This document shows positions 1 to 5,857 of a stretch of 10,455 nucleotides of DNA, piece by piece; position 1 is the first letter of the stretch, and each line of letters starts with the position of its first letter. Location: assembly GCA_946480015.1 (NCBI GenBank), contig CAMLIL010000142.1:1-10455 (forward strand). The letters are read 5' to 3'. The notes under the pieces were generated by a model that worked only from the letters and a program-made list of their open reading frames with translations, had not been told where the DNA came from and did no database searches. The translations under genes and the position numbers were made by a program. Source of the DNA: an uncultured Oxalobacteraceae bacterium (GTDB lineage: Bacteria; Pseudomonadota; Gammaproteobacteria; Burkholderiales; Burkholderiaceae).

Positions 1-48
1 GCCGATGATAGTGCTGCAACCAGTGTGAAAGTAGGTTATCGTCAGGCT
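1..48 (+). rRNA. rrf: 5S ribosomal RNA, 3' end (partial)
   Basis: The first 48 bases match the conserved 3' third of betaproteobacterial 5S rRNA: GCCGATGATAGTGC, then GTGTGAAAGTAGG and the closing ATCGTCAGGCT, which pairs with the 5' end of the molecule to form helix I. The 5' part lies left of the window. A strong terminator follows 13 bases later, as expected at the end of a 16S-23S-5S operon. Identification is by recognition of the conserved sequence; the exact mature 3' end could shift by a base or two. Confidence 0.93.
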
Positions 49-61
49 AGTTATAGTGAAA

Positions 62-121
62 AACCCCGGTAAGCCTAAGCGCGCTCAAGATCGCGCTTAG
101 TGCGAACCGGGGTTTTTTTTT
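62..121 (+). terminator. Intrinsic terminator of the rRNA operon
   Basis: The outer arms AACCCCGGT (62-70) and ACCGGGGTT (106-114) pair perfectly over 9 bp. Inside them a second perfect 9-bp stem, CTAAGCGCG (75-83) with CGCGCTTAG (92-100), closes an eight-base loop. A run of nine T follows (113-121). An A run (59-63) precedes the left arm, so the hairpin could also stop minus-strand transcription. The long two-part stem fits a heavily transcribed rRNA operon. Confidence 0.95.
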
Positions 122-147
122 CGTCTGTACCTCCCGCTGAGAATTCC

Positions 148-173
148 GTCGCCCTCGCGAATGCGGGGGCGAC
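148..173. repeat. GC-rich hairpin without U tract
   Basis: GTCGCCCTCGC (148-158) pairs with GCGGGGGCGAC (163-173) over 11 bp, with one G-U wobble in the RNA, around a GAAT tetraloop. No T run follows on either strand, so it is not a standard terminator. It lies 27 bases past the rRNA terminator. It may be a back-up stop or read-through processing signal, or have no function. Confidence 0.5.
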
Positions 174-212
174 ATTGGCGCGTCGAATTGGTGCGCACCC
201 CCATCCATTCCC

Positions 213-229
213 TTGGCACCGTTCTTGAT
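213..229 (+). promoter_or_regulatory. Sigma-54-like element with imperfect -12 box
   Basis: TTGGCAC (213-219), five bases, then TTGAT (225-229). The -24 half matches the sigma-54 consensus perfectly and the spacing is correct. However, the -12 half reads TTGA where the nearly invariant form is TTGC. It lies 160 bases upstream of a better sigma-54 promoter for the same gene. It could be a decayed or weak promoter, a sigma-54 binding site that does not fire, or chance. Confidence 0.3.
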
Positions 230-260
230 AGACATACCCTGATCAAACAGGCTTCGTTTT

Positions 261-278
261 TTCCTACAAGTGTCGGAA
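261..278. promoter_or_regulatory. Candidate activator (enhancer) binding palindrome
   Basis: TTCCTACAAGTGTCGGAA is an 18-bp palindrome with 16 of 18 positions symmetric. It is centred about 128 bases upstream of the predicted sigma-54 start site, within the usual distance for bacterial enhancer-binding proteins. In other bacteria PEP-CTERM genes depend on RpoN and the PrsK/PrsR two-component pair, so a PrsR-type regulator is the natural candidate. No regulator gene is in the window and the assignment is inference. Confidence 0.45.
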
Positions 279-329
279 TTATTTACATAATAAAACTTTG
301 ATTCCAGCATGGCAGCGTTACACCGTTCG

Positions 330-342
330 TAAGGCATTGATT
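330..342 (-). promoter_or_regulatory. IHF binding site
   Basis: Read on the minus strand, this is AATCAATGCCTTA, matching the IHF consensus WATCAANNNNTTR at every defined position. AT-rich sequence (341-365) lies beside it, as in many IHF sites. It sits between the candidate activator palindrome and the -24/-12 promoter, centred near -62, where IHF bending would bring the activator to the polymerase. Confidence 0.6.
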
Positions 343-372
343 TTAATAGACTAAATTTTTTAATATTGATGC

Positions 373-387
373 GGCACAATTATTGCT
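373..387 (+). promoter_or_regulatory. Sigma-54 (RpoN) -24/-12 promoter of the PEP-CTERM gene
   Basis: GGCAC (373-377), five bases, TTGCT (383-387). The -24 GG and -12 GC dinucleotides are present with the strict 12-base register of RpoN promoters; only the leading T of TGGCAC is replaced by C (372). The predicted start is near 398, giving a leader of about 50 bases before the ATG at 449. No good -35/-10 pair was seen here, so regulated RpoN-dependent expression is the best reading. Confidence 0.72.
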
Positions 388-448
388 TCTTATTATCATA
401 AGCGCCTGGCGATCCTGTCGGGTGGAACCATAAAATCAGGAGAAGTAA

Positions 449-991
449 ATGAAGTTAGCAAGCAAGTTTGGCGCCTTGGTGGCATTTGTCGTAATGGCGT
501 GCGCAAGCGTCGCCAATGCGTCTGTCGTACTGGTAGACGCACAACTCAATAGCGTGATCGGCGGTAATCCGCTCAACGCGGGCGTGCAACTGGAAGCCAA
601 CCAGACTTTCACCGTGACTGTGGACCCGCAGGCCCTGTGGAATTTTGGCGGCGGAAACCCTGCCTTCGATGTGAATGCAGATGGCATGGGCCCAGGTTGG
701 CCGCTTTCGATGACGAATCCGGACGGTTCCCAGTTCGTCGCCTCCATCGGCGCCCTGGTTGGCCAGGTCGGCTCCGGTACCACAGGCGCTGGTAACTTCT
801 TCACGATCGGCACCAATTTTTCGGGCTCGGCCGACGTCAGCGGCCAACTGAACCTGTTCTTCTGGGATTCGGATGCCTTCAATAACAGCGGTTCGGTCCT
901 GGCCGACATCAATGCGGTGCCAGAACCAGCGTCGCTCGGCCTGATGGCTGTGGGCCTGCTGGCACTTGCCCGTCGCCGCCGCGCGATGTAA
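449..991 (+). CDS. Secreted PEP-CTERM protein with LecA/PA-IL-like lectin fold
   Basis: This 180-residue exported protein is a substrate of the exosortase/PEP-CTERM sorting system. Residues 1-24 form a Sec signal peptide: basic start, hydrophobic core, cleavage after Ala-Asn-Ala (22-24). Residues 157-180 are the sorting signal: VPEP (157-160), a hydrophobic stretch (161-174), then four arginines (175-178). The mature body (25-155) is beta-rich and cysteine-free. Its second half resembles the galactose-binding lectin LecA/PA-IL: GALVGQVGS (101-109) recalls LecA GALVMKIGNS, and D140 followed by NNSGS (145-149) recalls the LecA Asp...Asn-Asn calcium loop, here two residues shorter. Sugar binding is inference. 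AGGAGA (438-443) sits six bases before the ATG. The upstream region carries an apparent sigma-54/IHF control region, and a terminator follows 19 bases after the stop. Such proteins are usually linked to exopolysaccharide and floc or biofilm formation; no exosortase gene is in the window. Confidence 0.88.
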   Translation: MKLASKFGALVAFVVMACASVANASVVLVDAQLNSVIGGNPLNAGVQLEANQTFTVTVDPQALWNFGGGNPAFDVNADGMGPGWPLSMTNPDGSQFVASIGALVGQVGSGTTGAGNFFTIGTNFSGSADVSGQLNLFFWDSDAFNNSGSVLADINAVPEPASLGLMAVGLLALARRRRAM

Positions 992-1007
992 TCGCCGGAT
1001 CCGGCGA
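992..1007. repeat. 16-bp perfect palindrome after the PEP-CTERM stop
   Basis: TCGCCGGATCCGGCGA is perfectly self-complementary and starts immediately after the TAA stop. It has no loop and no T run. In RNA it could form a short hairpin just before the true terminator, perhaps protecting the mRNA 3' end, or it may be a DNA-level site. Function unknown. Confidence 0.5.
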
Positions 1008-1010
1008 CCG

Positions 1011-1042
1011 AACCTTCGGCAGAAATGCCGAAGGTTTTTTTT
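1011..1042 (+). terminator. Intrinsic terminator of the PEP-CTERM gene
   Basis: AACCTTCGGCA (1011-1021) and TGCCGAAGGTT (1026-1036) form a perfect 11-bp stem around a GAAA tetraloop, followed by eight T (1035-1042). It also lies beyond the end of the convergent chemoreceptor gene. In that direction no U tract follows, so it mainly serves the plus strand. Confidence 0.95.
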
Positions 1043-1069
1043 CGTCGGTACTTTCCACCGCCGCGCGGC

Positions 1070-2773
1070 TTAGATCTCTTCCCATCCCACGACGCTGGGA
1101 GCCATTTTATGTGTCGCCAGAGGTGCGGCTTTGGCAAGGCCGAGTTGATGTGGCCGGGCGGCGCCAATCGCTGCGTTCGTTCTGGATGCCGGCACTCTGG
1201 ATGGCGCGGCCTGCCCCGCGCCATCCGCCAGCCTGAAGACGCTCACCACGCGCGACAGATTTTCCGACTGCTCCTTCATGCTTTGCGCTGCCGCGGCAGC
1301 TTCTTCCACTAGCGCCGCATTCTGTTGGGTTACATTGTCCATCTGGCTGATGGCTTGATTGATTTGCTCGATGCCGCTGGTCTGTTCGTTGCTGGCAGCC
1401 GTGATCTCGCTAATAATGTCAGTGACCCGCTGTACGCTGGCGACCACTTCGCTCATCGTCACGCCGGCCTGGTCGACCAGCTTGGCGCCGTTCTCCACTT
1501 TTTCCACCGAATCCCCGATCAAGCTCTTGATTTCCTTTGCGGCTGCCGCCGAGCGTTGCGCCAGATTGCGCACTTCCGACGCGACAACCGCGAAACCGCG
1601 TCCTTGCTCACCGGCCCGTGCCGCTTCCACCGCCGCATTCAAGGCAAGGATGTTGGTCTGGAAGGCGATGCCGTCGATAACGCCGATGATGTCGACAATT
1701 TTCCTGGACGATTCATTGATGGAGCCCATTGTATCGACCACTTGCGATACGACATTGCCTCCCTGAATGGCCACCAAAGAAGCGGAGCGCGCGAGTTGGT
1801 TGGCGTGAATGGCATTGTCGGCATTGTGCTTGACGGTGCTCGTCAATTCCTCCATCGACGATGCCGTTTCCTCCAGCGAACTTGCCTGTTGCTCCGTGCG
1901 CGCGGATAGATCGAGATTTCCCGACGCAATCTGGGACGAGGCGGTGGCGATGGTGTCGGTGCCGGCGCGTACCTCGCTGACAATCCCGATCAGGCTGGCT
2001 TGCATCTGCTTGATCTGCACCATGAGGCTCGTTGTATCGCCCTCCCGAACATTCACCAACGTCGAGAGATCGCCGCCGGCGATGGCATGTGCCGTGGCTG
2101 CGGCATCTGCCGGCTCTCCTCCCAGCAGTTTGATGATCGAACGGCTGACAAGAAAGCCGAGGAACAGCCCAATCACCGTCACGACTGCAAGTGCCGCGTA
2201 ACTAAGCTTCTCGGCTCTGCTGGCTGCTTCCAGGGTTGAGATTCTCACCACCTCGGCCCGCTTGGCAAGTTCCTCGGACGCTTCCGCCAGCAATTTCACC
2301 GGTTCACGATCGATGCCCTCGACACTGGCGTCACCCTTGTCGTGCGCAAAGTCGGCTGCCTTGAACACCGCTAAGCCTTCCCGGTATTTTTGTCCCATCA
2401 ACGTATGGGCTGCGGCAAACTTGCTAACGCGCTCACGTGCCAGTGGATCAGTCAGCGTGCTCAGCAGATGCCTGGCGCCCGCATCAACTTCCTGCTCGCT
2501 TTTCTCGAAATCAGCCCAATTCTTTTCCAGTTGCTCCGGGGCCTTGCCCCGCAAGAGCGTATTTTTCCAATCCTGGATCTGTTTCCTGAAACTCAAGTTG
2601 ATCGAAGTGACCTCGCGTTCGTGTTCGACGGCGTCGGTGACATCGGTGCGGAAGGTTTGCAGCGCGCCATGTAGTTGAACAAATCCCGCAATCGCGGCCG
2701 CCGCCATCAGCAGCAGCAATAATGCGATTGTCAGTGGTAGTTTGACGCTCAGTTTCATTGTGTTCCAGTTCAT
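1070..2773 (-). CDS. Methyl-accepting chemotaxis protein
   Basis: This is a 567-residue transmembrane chemoreceptor that would control CheA through CheW. Order: TM1 (about 12-34); a mostly helical periplasmic sensor (about 35-188) that looks like a four-helix bundle; TM2 (about 189-210); HAMP (about 211-265); then the long cytoplasmic signalling coiled coil. The conserved hairpin tip is at about 366-409, including [20 protein letters not shown] (371-390) and [19 protein letters not shown] (391-409). Glu/Gln-rich stretches around 293-311 and 484-492 are the likely methylation helices. After residue 515 an Ala/Pro-rich linker ends in GWEEI (563-567), resembling the xWxxF-type pentapeptide that tethers CheR and CheB. 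The start at 2773 has GGGAG six bases upstream; Met6 is a less likely alternative. The ligand cannot be read from the sequence. The gene is single and converges on the PEP-CTERM gene; no che genes adjoin. Confidence 0.95.
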   Translation of the reverse strand: MNWNTMKLSVKLPLTIALLLLLMAAAAIAGFVQLHGALQTFRTDVTDAVEHEREVTSINLSFRKQIQDWKNTLLRGKAPEQLEKNWADFEKSEQEVDAGARHLLSTLTDPLARERVSKFAAAHTLMGQKYREGLAVFKAADFAHDKGDASVEGIDREPVKLLAEASEELAKRAEVVRISTLEAASRAEKLSYAALAVVTVIGLFLGFLVSRSIIKLLGGEPADAAATAHAIAGGDLSTLVNVREGDTTSLMVQIKQMQASLIGIVSEVRAGTDTIATASSQIASGNLDLSARTEQQASSLEETASSMEELTSTVKHNADNAIHANQLARSASLVAIQGGNVVSQVVDTMGSINESSRKIVDIIGVIDGIAFQTNILALNAAVEAARAGEQGRGFAVVASEVRNLAQRSAAAAKEIKSLIGDSVEKVENGAKLVDQAGVTMSEVVASVQRVTDIISEITAASNEQTSGIEQINQAISQMDNVTQQNAALVEEAAAAAQSMKEQSENLSRVVSVFRLADGAGQAAPSRVPASRTNAAIGAARPHQLGLAKAAPLATHKMAPSVVGWEEI

Positions 2774-2859
2774 CTTTCTCTCCCGATCTGTAATTCTTCA
2801 CCGCTGGCGGCAGCAAGCGGACCCGCTGAAAAACCTGTTTGTTAGATGTTGTTATGAGG

Positions 2860-2888
2860 AATTTCTGTTTCATTATTGCAGAGAAATT
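2860..2888. repeat. Small inverted repeat upstream of the chemoreceptor gene
   Basis: AATTTCT (2860-2866) and AGAAATT (2882-2888) are perfect 7-bp inverted arms 15 bases apart, centred about 100 bases upstream of the chemoreceptor start. They could be an operator, but AT-rich 7-bp arms also occur by chance. Confidence 0.25.
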
Positions 2889-3010
2889 GCGTTACATTTA
2901 CTGAACAGATGCAATTTAGTAGCCGGCAAACAACGCCTCGGTTTGGAGGGGGCAGTCGGCCCGATTCAGTTCGCCCGCCCACCGCCTGGGCGCTGCGACG
3001 CAACGCAGCT

Positions 3011-3019
3011 TGCTATACT
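3011..3019 (+). promoter_or_regulatory. Candidate extended -10 promoter for the GyrI-like gene
   Basis: TGCTATACT combines the TGn extension with TATACT (3014-3019), five of six matches to TATAAT. No good -35 box lies 17 bases upstream (CGCTGC), which extended -10 promoters can tolerate. If used, transcription starts near 3026 and the leader before the ATG at 3203 is about 175 bases, unusually long for so small a gene. Confidence 0.45.
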
Positions 3020-3202
3020 GCCCCTTTCCCGCTGACACCCAGTCGTGGCCCATTAGAGCAGCCGATCCGAGTACGCCGCGCGCATGGCCGTCACCGGGAC
3101 GAACATAGCAATTTTGATCAGGTGCAGCGCAGTACGGATCAGGCGCCATTCGCACTGCCGCCCAACACTATGACTTTCCAATCCAACCAGGAGAAAGTCC
3201 CC

Positions 3203-3673
3203 ATGGACGTCAAAATCATCGATCGCCCCGACGTAAGCGTCGCCTGTCTGCGTTATGTTGGGCCATACGGTCCGGGTCTCGGCGGGTTCTGGTCCAAGAC
3301 TTACTATCCATGGGCAAACACACATGGCTTGCTGAATCGCCCGCGCTATGGCATCAGTCACGACGCGCCGGATGTCGTGGCTCCGGAGCAATGCCGCTAC
3401 GATGCCTGTGTCGAAGTGGATAAGGACTTCCAGCCGCAGGGCGGGGCCTTCAAAACCCTCATCCCCGGCGGACGTTACGCCGCGCTGGCGTTCGCCGGCC
3501 CGGTTAGCCAGATCGGTGCGGCATGGACCAGCCTCATCCGCGACTGGCTACCGGACAGCGGCTTTCACGTCGATGGCCGTCCGTGTTTCGAGTACTATCC
3601 GGCCGACGCCGTCTACGATCCTGTCACCTGCTCGCTGCGTTGCGACATTTGCATTCCGGTCGCGCCACTGTAA
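3203..3673 (+). CDS. GyrI-like / AraC effector-binding domain protein
   Basis: This 156-residue protein consists of a single GyrI-like small-molecule-binding domain, the module also found in AraC- and MerR-type regulators such as BmrR and, alone, in E. coli GyrI/SbmC. Family marks: the opening VKIIDRPDVSVACLRYVGPYG (3-23, tandem SHS2 half 1), CRYDACVEVD (64-73), IPGGRYAALAFAGP (87-100, half 2), and CFEYYP (128-133), whose Glu130 matches the pocket glutamate that contacts ligands in relatives. There is no DNA-binding domain, so it is not a transcription factor by itself. The ATG at 3203 is chosen because AGGAGA (3189-3194) precedes it and homology begins there; an in-frame ATG at 3170 would place that ribosome site inside the gene. 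Ligand unknown; relatives bind or hydrolyse small hydrophobic compounds or inhibit DNA gyrase. It is co-directional with jetA, 151 bases away. Confidence 0.85.
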   Translation: MDVKIIDRPDVSVACLRYVGPYGPGLGGFWSKTYYPWANTHGLLNRPRYGISHDAPDVVAPEQCRYDACVEVDKDFQPQGGAFKTLIPGGRYAALAFAGPVSQIGAAWTSLIRDWLPDSGFHVDGRPCFEYYPADAVYDPVTCSLRCDICIPVAPL

Positions 3674-3782
3674 GCCATCGCCCACGAAGGCCGATGCCAT
3701 CGGGCGTTCTCCGGCGGTGCGCTGCGCCCCTCATTCACCCCGAAGGAAATTGATTCAAACCTGAGCGTGCGGCCGCAATGAA

Positions 3783-3791
3783 TGCTAAAGT
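3783..3791 (+). promoter_or_regulatory. Candidate extended -10 promoter of the jetABCD operon
   Basis: TGCTAAAGT carries the TGn extension with TAAAGT (3786-3791), four of six matches to TATAAT. The -35 region at the right distance is weak (GAGCGT). Transcription would start near 3798, leaving a leader of about 27 bases before the jetA ATG. The GC-rich stretch just after it resembles the two other extended -10 elements in this window. Confidence 0.4.
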
Positions 3792-3824
3792 AACGCCCCT
3801 TCTGCGGCACGCATCCTCATCAAC

Positions 3825-5261
3825 ATGGACTTTCAGCAACTGACAACCCAGCGCCGAGCGCACCCCGGCTGGCGGTTGCTGGCTGCCGACCACGCGCCGA
3901 TGATCGCCAGCTTCCTGCACGCGGCCTTCATCAAGCCGAATCTGCGCTCGATCGGCCGCCAGCAGCTCGGCTCGGCGCTGGACGACTACCTGTACCAGTT
4001 GCACGATGAAGCCGGTGAAATCCTGTTCCCCAAAGCGGCCACCGCCTACCTCGACGACTGGGCCTCGGACGAACGGGCCTGGCTGCGCAAGTACTACCCG
4101 CCCGGCGCCGACGAAGCGCATTACGACCTCGCCCCCGCCACCGAACAGGCGATCGACTGGCTCAACAAGCTCGGCCAGCGCCAGTTCATCGGCACCGAAT
4201 CGCGCCTGATGACCGTGTTTTCACTGCTGCGCGAAATCACCGAGGGCAGCGAACTCGATCCGCGCGCACGCATCGCCGAACTCAAGCGCCGCAAGGCCGA
4301 GATAGACGTCGAGATCGCCGGGATCAGCGCCGGCCGGCTCGACCTGATGGACCCCACCCAGGTGCGCGAGCGCTTCCTGCAGATGGCCGCCACCGCGCGC
4401 GAGCTGCTGTCGGACTTCCGCGCCGTCGACAACAACTTCCGCACCCTGGACCGCCAGGTGCGCGAGCACATCGCCACCTGGGACGGCAGCAAGGGCGAGC
4501 TGCTGCAGGCGGTATTCGGGCAGCGCGACCTGATCGCCGAGACCGACGAAGGCAAGAGCTTCCGTGCGTTCTGGGACCTGTTGATGTCGCCGTCGCGCCA
4601 GGACGAACTGTCCAAGCTGCTCGACTCGGTATTAAAGCTCGCACCGGTGCGTGAACTCGAACCGGACGGCCGCCTGCAGCGCATCCACTACGACTGGCTG
4701 GAGGCGGGAGAAGTCACCCAGCGCACGGTGGCGCGCCTGTCGGGCCAGCTGCGCCGCTACCTCGACGACCAGGCCTGGCTGGAAAACCGCCGCATCATGC
4801 AGCTCATTCGCGACATCGAGCAGAAAGCCTTGTCGCTGCGCGGCCAGGTCGAAGAGCGCGCCTTCATGGAAATCGACGAACCGGCACCGGGCGTCACGCT
4901 GGCCATGGACCGCACCTTGTACAACCCGCCGTTCAAACCGAAAATCACCCAGCGCATCGTGGACGACGAAGGTGAACCCGTCAGCGCCGATGCATTGTTC
5001 GAACAGACTTACGTCGACCAGCTGCGGCTGATGTCGAACATCCGCCGCGCGTTGCAGACGCGCCGGCAAGTGTCGCTGGCCACGCTCACCCAGGACTACC
5101 CGCTCGAACAGGGCCTGGCCGAACTGGCGACCTACCTCAAGCTCGCCACGCAAGACATCCACGCCGCCATCGACGACGAACAAACCGAGACCGTGGCCTG
5201 GACCGACGAACGCGGACAGACCCGCCACGCCACGCTCCCACTGATCATCTACGCACTATGA
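3825..5261 (+). CDS. jetA: Wadjet type I subunit JetA (DUF3375, MukF-like kleisin)
   Basis: This 478-residue DUF3375 protein is JetA, the kleisin that bridges the heads of the SMC subunit JetC and carries JetB in the Wadjet plasmid-restriction complex (also called MksF/EptA in other nomenclatures). The N-terminal block HPGWRLLAADHAPMIASFLH (13-32) and the stretch WLRKYYPPGADEAHYDLAPA (86-105), with the following TEQAIDWLNKL and GTESRL (123-128), are hallmarks of DUF3375 and mark the kleisin winged-helix region. Residues 145-345 are rich in long amphipathic helices, including LKRRKAEIDVEIA and the LRRYLDDQAWLENRRIMQL region. The C-terminal part (about 350-478) ends in LPLIIYAL. The start is fixed: an in-frame stop lies at 3786-3788, no other start codon falls between it and the ATG, and the next Met (26) is inside the conserved block. 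No Shine-Dalgarno sequence precedes it. The stop overlaps the jetB start (ATGA). DUF3375 indicates type I Wadjet. Confidence 0.95.
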   Translation: MDFQQLTTQRRAHPGWRLLAADHAPMIASFLHAAFIKPNLRSIGRQQLGSALDDYLYQLHDEAGEILFPKAATAYLDDWASDERAWLRKYYPPGADEAHYDLAPATEQAIDWLNKLGQRQFIGTESRLMTVFSLLREITEGSELDPRARIAELKRRKAEIDVEIAGISAGRLDLMDPTQVRERFLQMAATARELLSDFRAVDNNFRTLDRQVREHIATWDGSKGELLQAVFGQRDLIAETDEGKSFRAFWDLLMSPSRQDELSKLLDSVLKLAPVRELEPDGRLQRIHYDWLEAGEVTQRTVARLSGQLRRYLDDQAWLENRRIMQLIRDIEQKALSLRGQVEERAFMEIDEPAPGVTLAMDRTLYNPPFKPKITQRIVDDEGEPVSADALFEQTYVDQLRLMSNIRRALQTRRQVSLATLTQDYPLEQGLAELATYLKLATQDIHAAIDDEQTETVAWTDERGQTRHATLPLIIYAL

Positions 5262-5857
5262 CCGTCCAAGCGACCACGCAAGAACACAACCGACTCGGAG
5301 AGCTGCTGGTCAGCCTGTTCCAGGGTGTCCTGTACCGCGACAGCGGCGCGCTGTGGCAGCCGCTGATCGAGCTGCAGGCGCGCGTGCGCGACTACTGCGC
5401 CACGATCGGCCTTGAACTGATCCTCGACGAAGCCGAAGGCTACGCCTATCTGCGCCAGCGCGTGGTGGAACCGGACGAGCCGGAACTGCCGCGCCTCGTG
5501 CAAAGGCGCCAGCTCAGCTACCCTGTCAGCCTGATCCTGGCGCTGCTGCGCAAGAAGCTGGCCGAGTTCGACGCCGCCGGCGGCGACACCCGGCTGGTGG
5601 TGGACCGCGACCAGATTGCCGAACAGGTGCGCCTGTTCCTGCCCCAGACCGGCAACGAAGCGCGCCTGCTCGACCGCATGGACACGCACCTGAACAAGGT
5701 CGTGGAACTGGGCTTCCTGACCCGCCTGCGCGGCCAGGACAACCAGTTCGAAGTGCGGCGCATCCTGAAGGCCTTCGTCGACGCCCAGTGGCTCAGCGAA
5801 TTCGAACAGCGCCTTGCGCAATACGCCGCGCACGCGGCCGCCGAGGAGCAGAGCTGA
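5258..5857 (+). CDS. jetB: Wadjet type I subunit JetB (DUF4194, MukE-like KITE)
   Basis: This 199-residue DUF4194 protein is JetB, the KITE (tandem winged-helix) subunit that binds the JetA kleisin and supports the SMC motor on DNA. Visible features are the helical start (about 10-50, with LVSLFQGVLYRDSGALWQPL at 17-36), the beta-turn LILDEAEGYAYLRQR (54-68) typical of the family, the core RQLSYPVSLILALLRKKLAEF (84-104), a charged segment VDRDQIAEQVRLFLP (115-129), and a C-terminal winged-helix-like section with LLDRMDTHLNKVVELGFL (137-154) and FEVRRILKAFVDA (164-176). The length is normal for the family. Its ATG overlaps the jetA stop by four bases and has no ribosome site of its own, so translation is probably coupled to jetA. 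It has no enzyme motif, as expected for a structural subunit. Confidence 0.93.
   Translation: MTVQATTQEHNRLGELLVSLFQGVLYRDSGALWQPLIELQARVRDYCATIGLELILDEAEGYAYLRQRVVEPDEPELPRLVQRRQLSYPVSLILALLRKKLAEFDAAGGDTRLVVDRDQIAEQVRLFLPQTGNEARLLDRMDTHLNKVVELGFLTRLRGQDNQFEVRRILKAFVDAQWLSEFEQRLAQYAAHAAAEEQS
5843..5848 (+). promoter_or_regulatory. Strong Shine-Dalgarno sequence of jetC
   Basis: GAGGAG, eight bases before the ATG at 5857, lies inside the end of jetB. It fixes the jetC start there rather than at the in-frame upstream ATG at 5788, which would overlap jetB by 70 bases. It is the only clear ribosome binding site in the jet operon. Confidence 0.8.

Larger units (their letters stand above)
122..448. 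other. Intergenic control region between rRNA operon and PEP-CTERM gene
   Basis: These 327 bases hold no credible gene. GC content drops clearly towards the right, especially 255-390, relative to neighbouring genes. The region contains a stable hairpin (148-173), a sigma-54-like element with an imperfect -12 box (213-229), an 18-bp palindrome (261-278), an IHF site (330-342), a sigma-54 promoter (373-387) and the ribosome binding site AGGAGA (438-443) of the PEP-CTERM gene. The minus-strand open frame across 47-379 runs through the 5S-side terminator, has no family resemblance and is taken as chance. Confidence 0.7.
2774..3202. other. Divergent intergenic region between chemoreceptor and GyrI-like gene
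   Basis: These 429 bases must carry the promoter of the minus-strand chemoreceptor gene and that of the plus-strand GyrI-like gene. An extended -10 element (3011-3019) and a small inverted repeat (2860-2888) are visible. No convincing sigma-28 or sigma-70 promoter was found for the chemoreceptor. The reading frame of the GyrI-like gene stays open back to 2876, but that extension does not look like protein of this family. No RNA gene was recognised. Confidence 0.6.

Noticed and set aside
436..1224. Minus-strand open frame across the PEP-CTERM gene and its terminator
   Set aside because: It runs through a perfect terminator hairpin and into the chemoreceptor end, and its product is low-complexity Pro/Arg/Ser-rich sequence typical of a shadow frame.
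2876..3202. N-terminal extension of the GyrI-like gene by 109 codons
   Set aside because: The added sequence has no family similarity and spans a candidate promoter, while a good ribosome site and the start of homology both point to the ATG at 3203.
3750..3755. TTGATT as the -35 box of the jet promoter
   Set aside because: It lies 30 bases from the candidate -10, far beyond the usual 16-18 base spacer.
3674..3760. Possible terminator after the GyrI-like gene
   Set aside because: Only a short stem (CCGAT/ATCGG) is present, with no T run; too weak to call.
5788..5856. Earlier in-frame start for jetC
   Set aside because: It would overlap jetB by 70 bases and add Arg/Ala-rich residues foreign to the family; GAGGAG points to the ATG at 5857.
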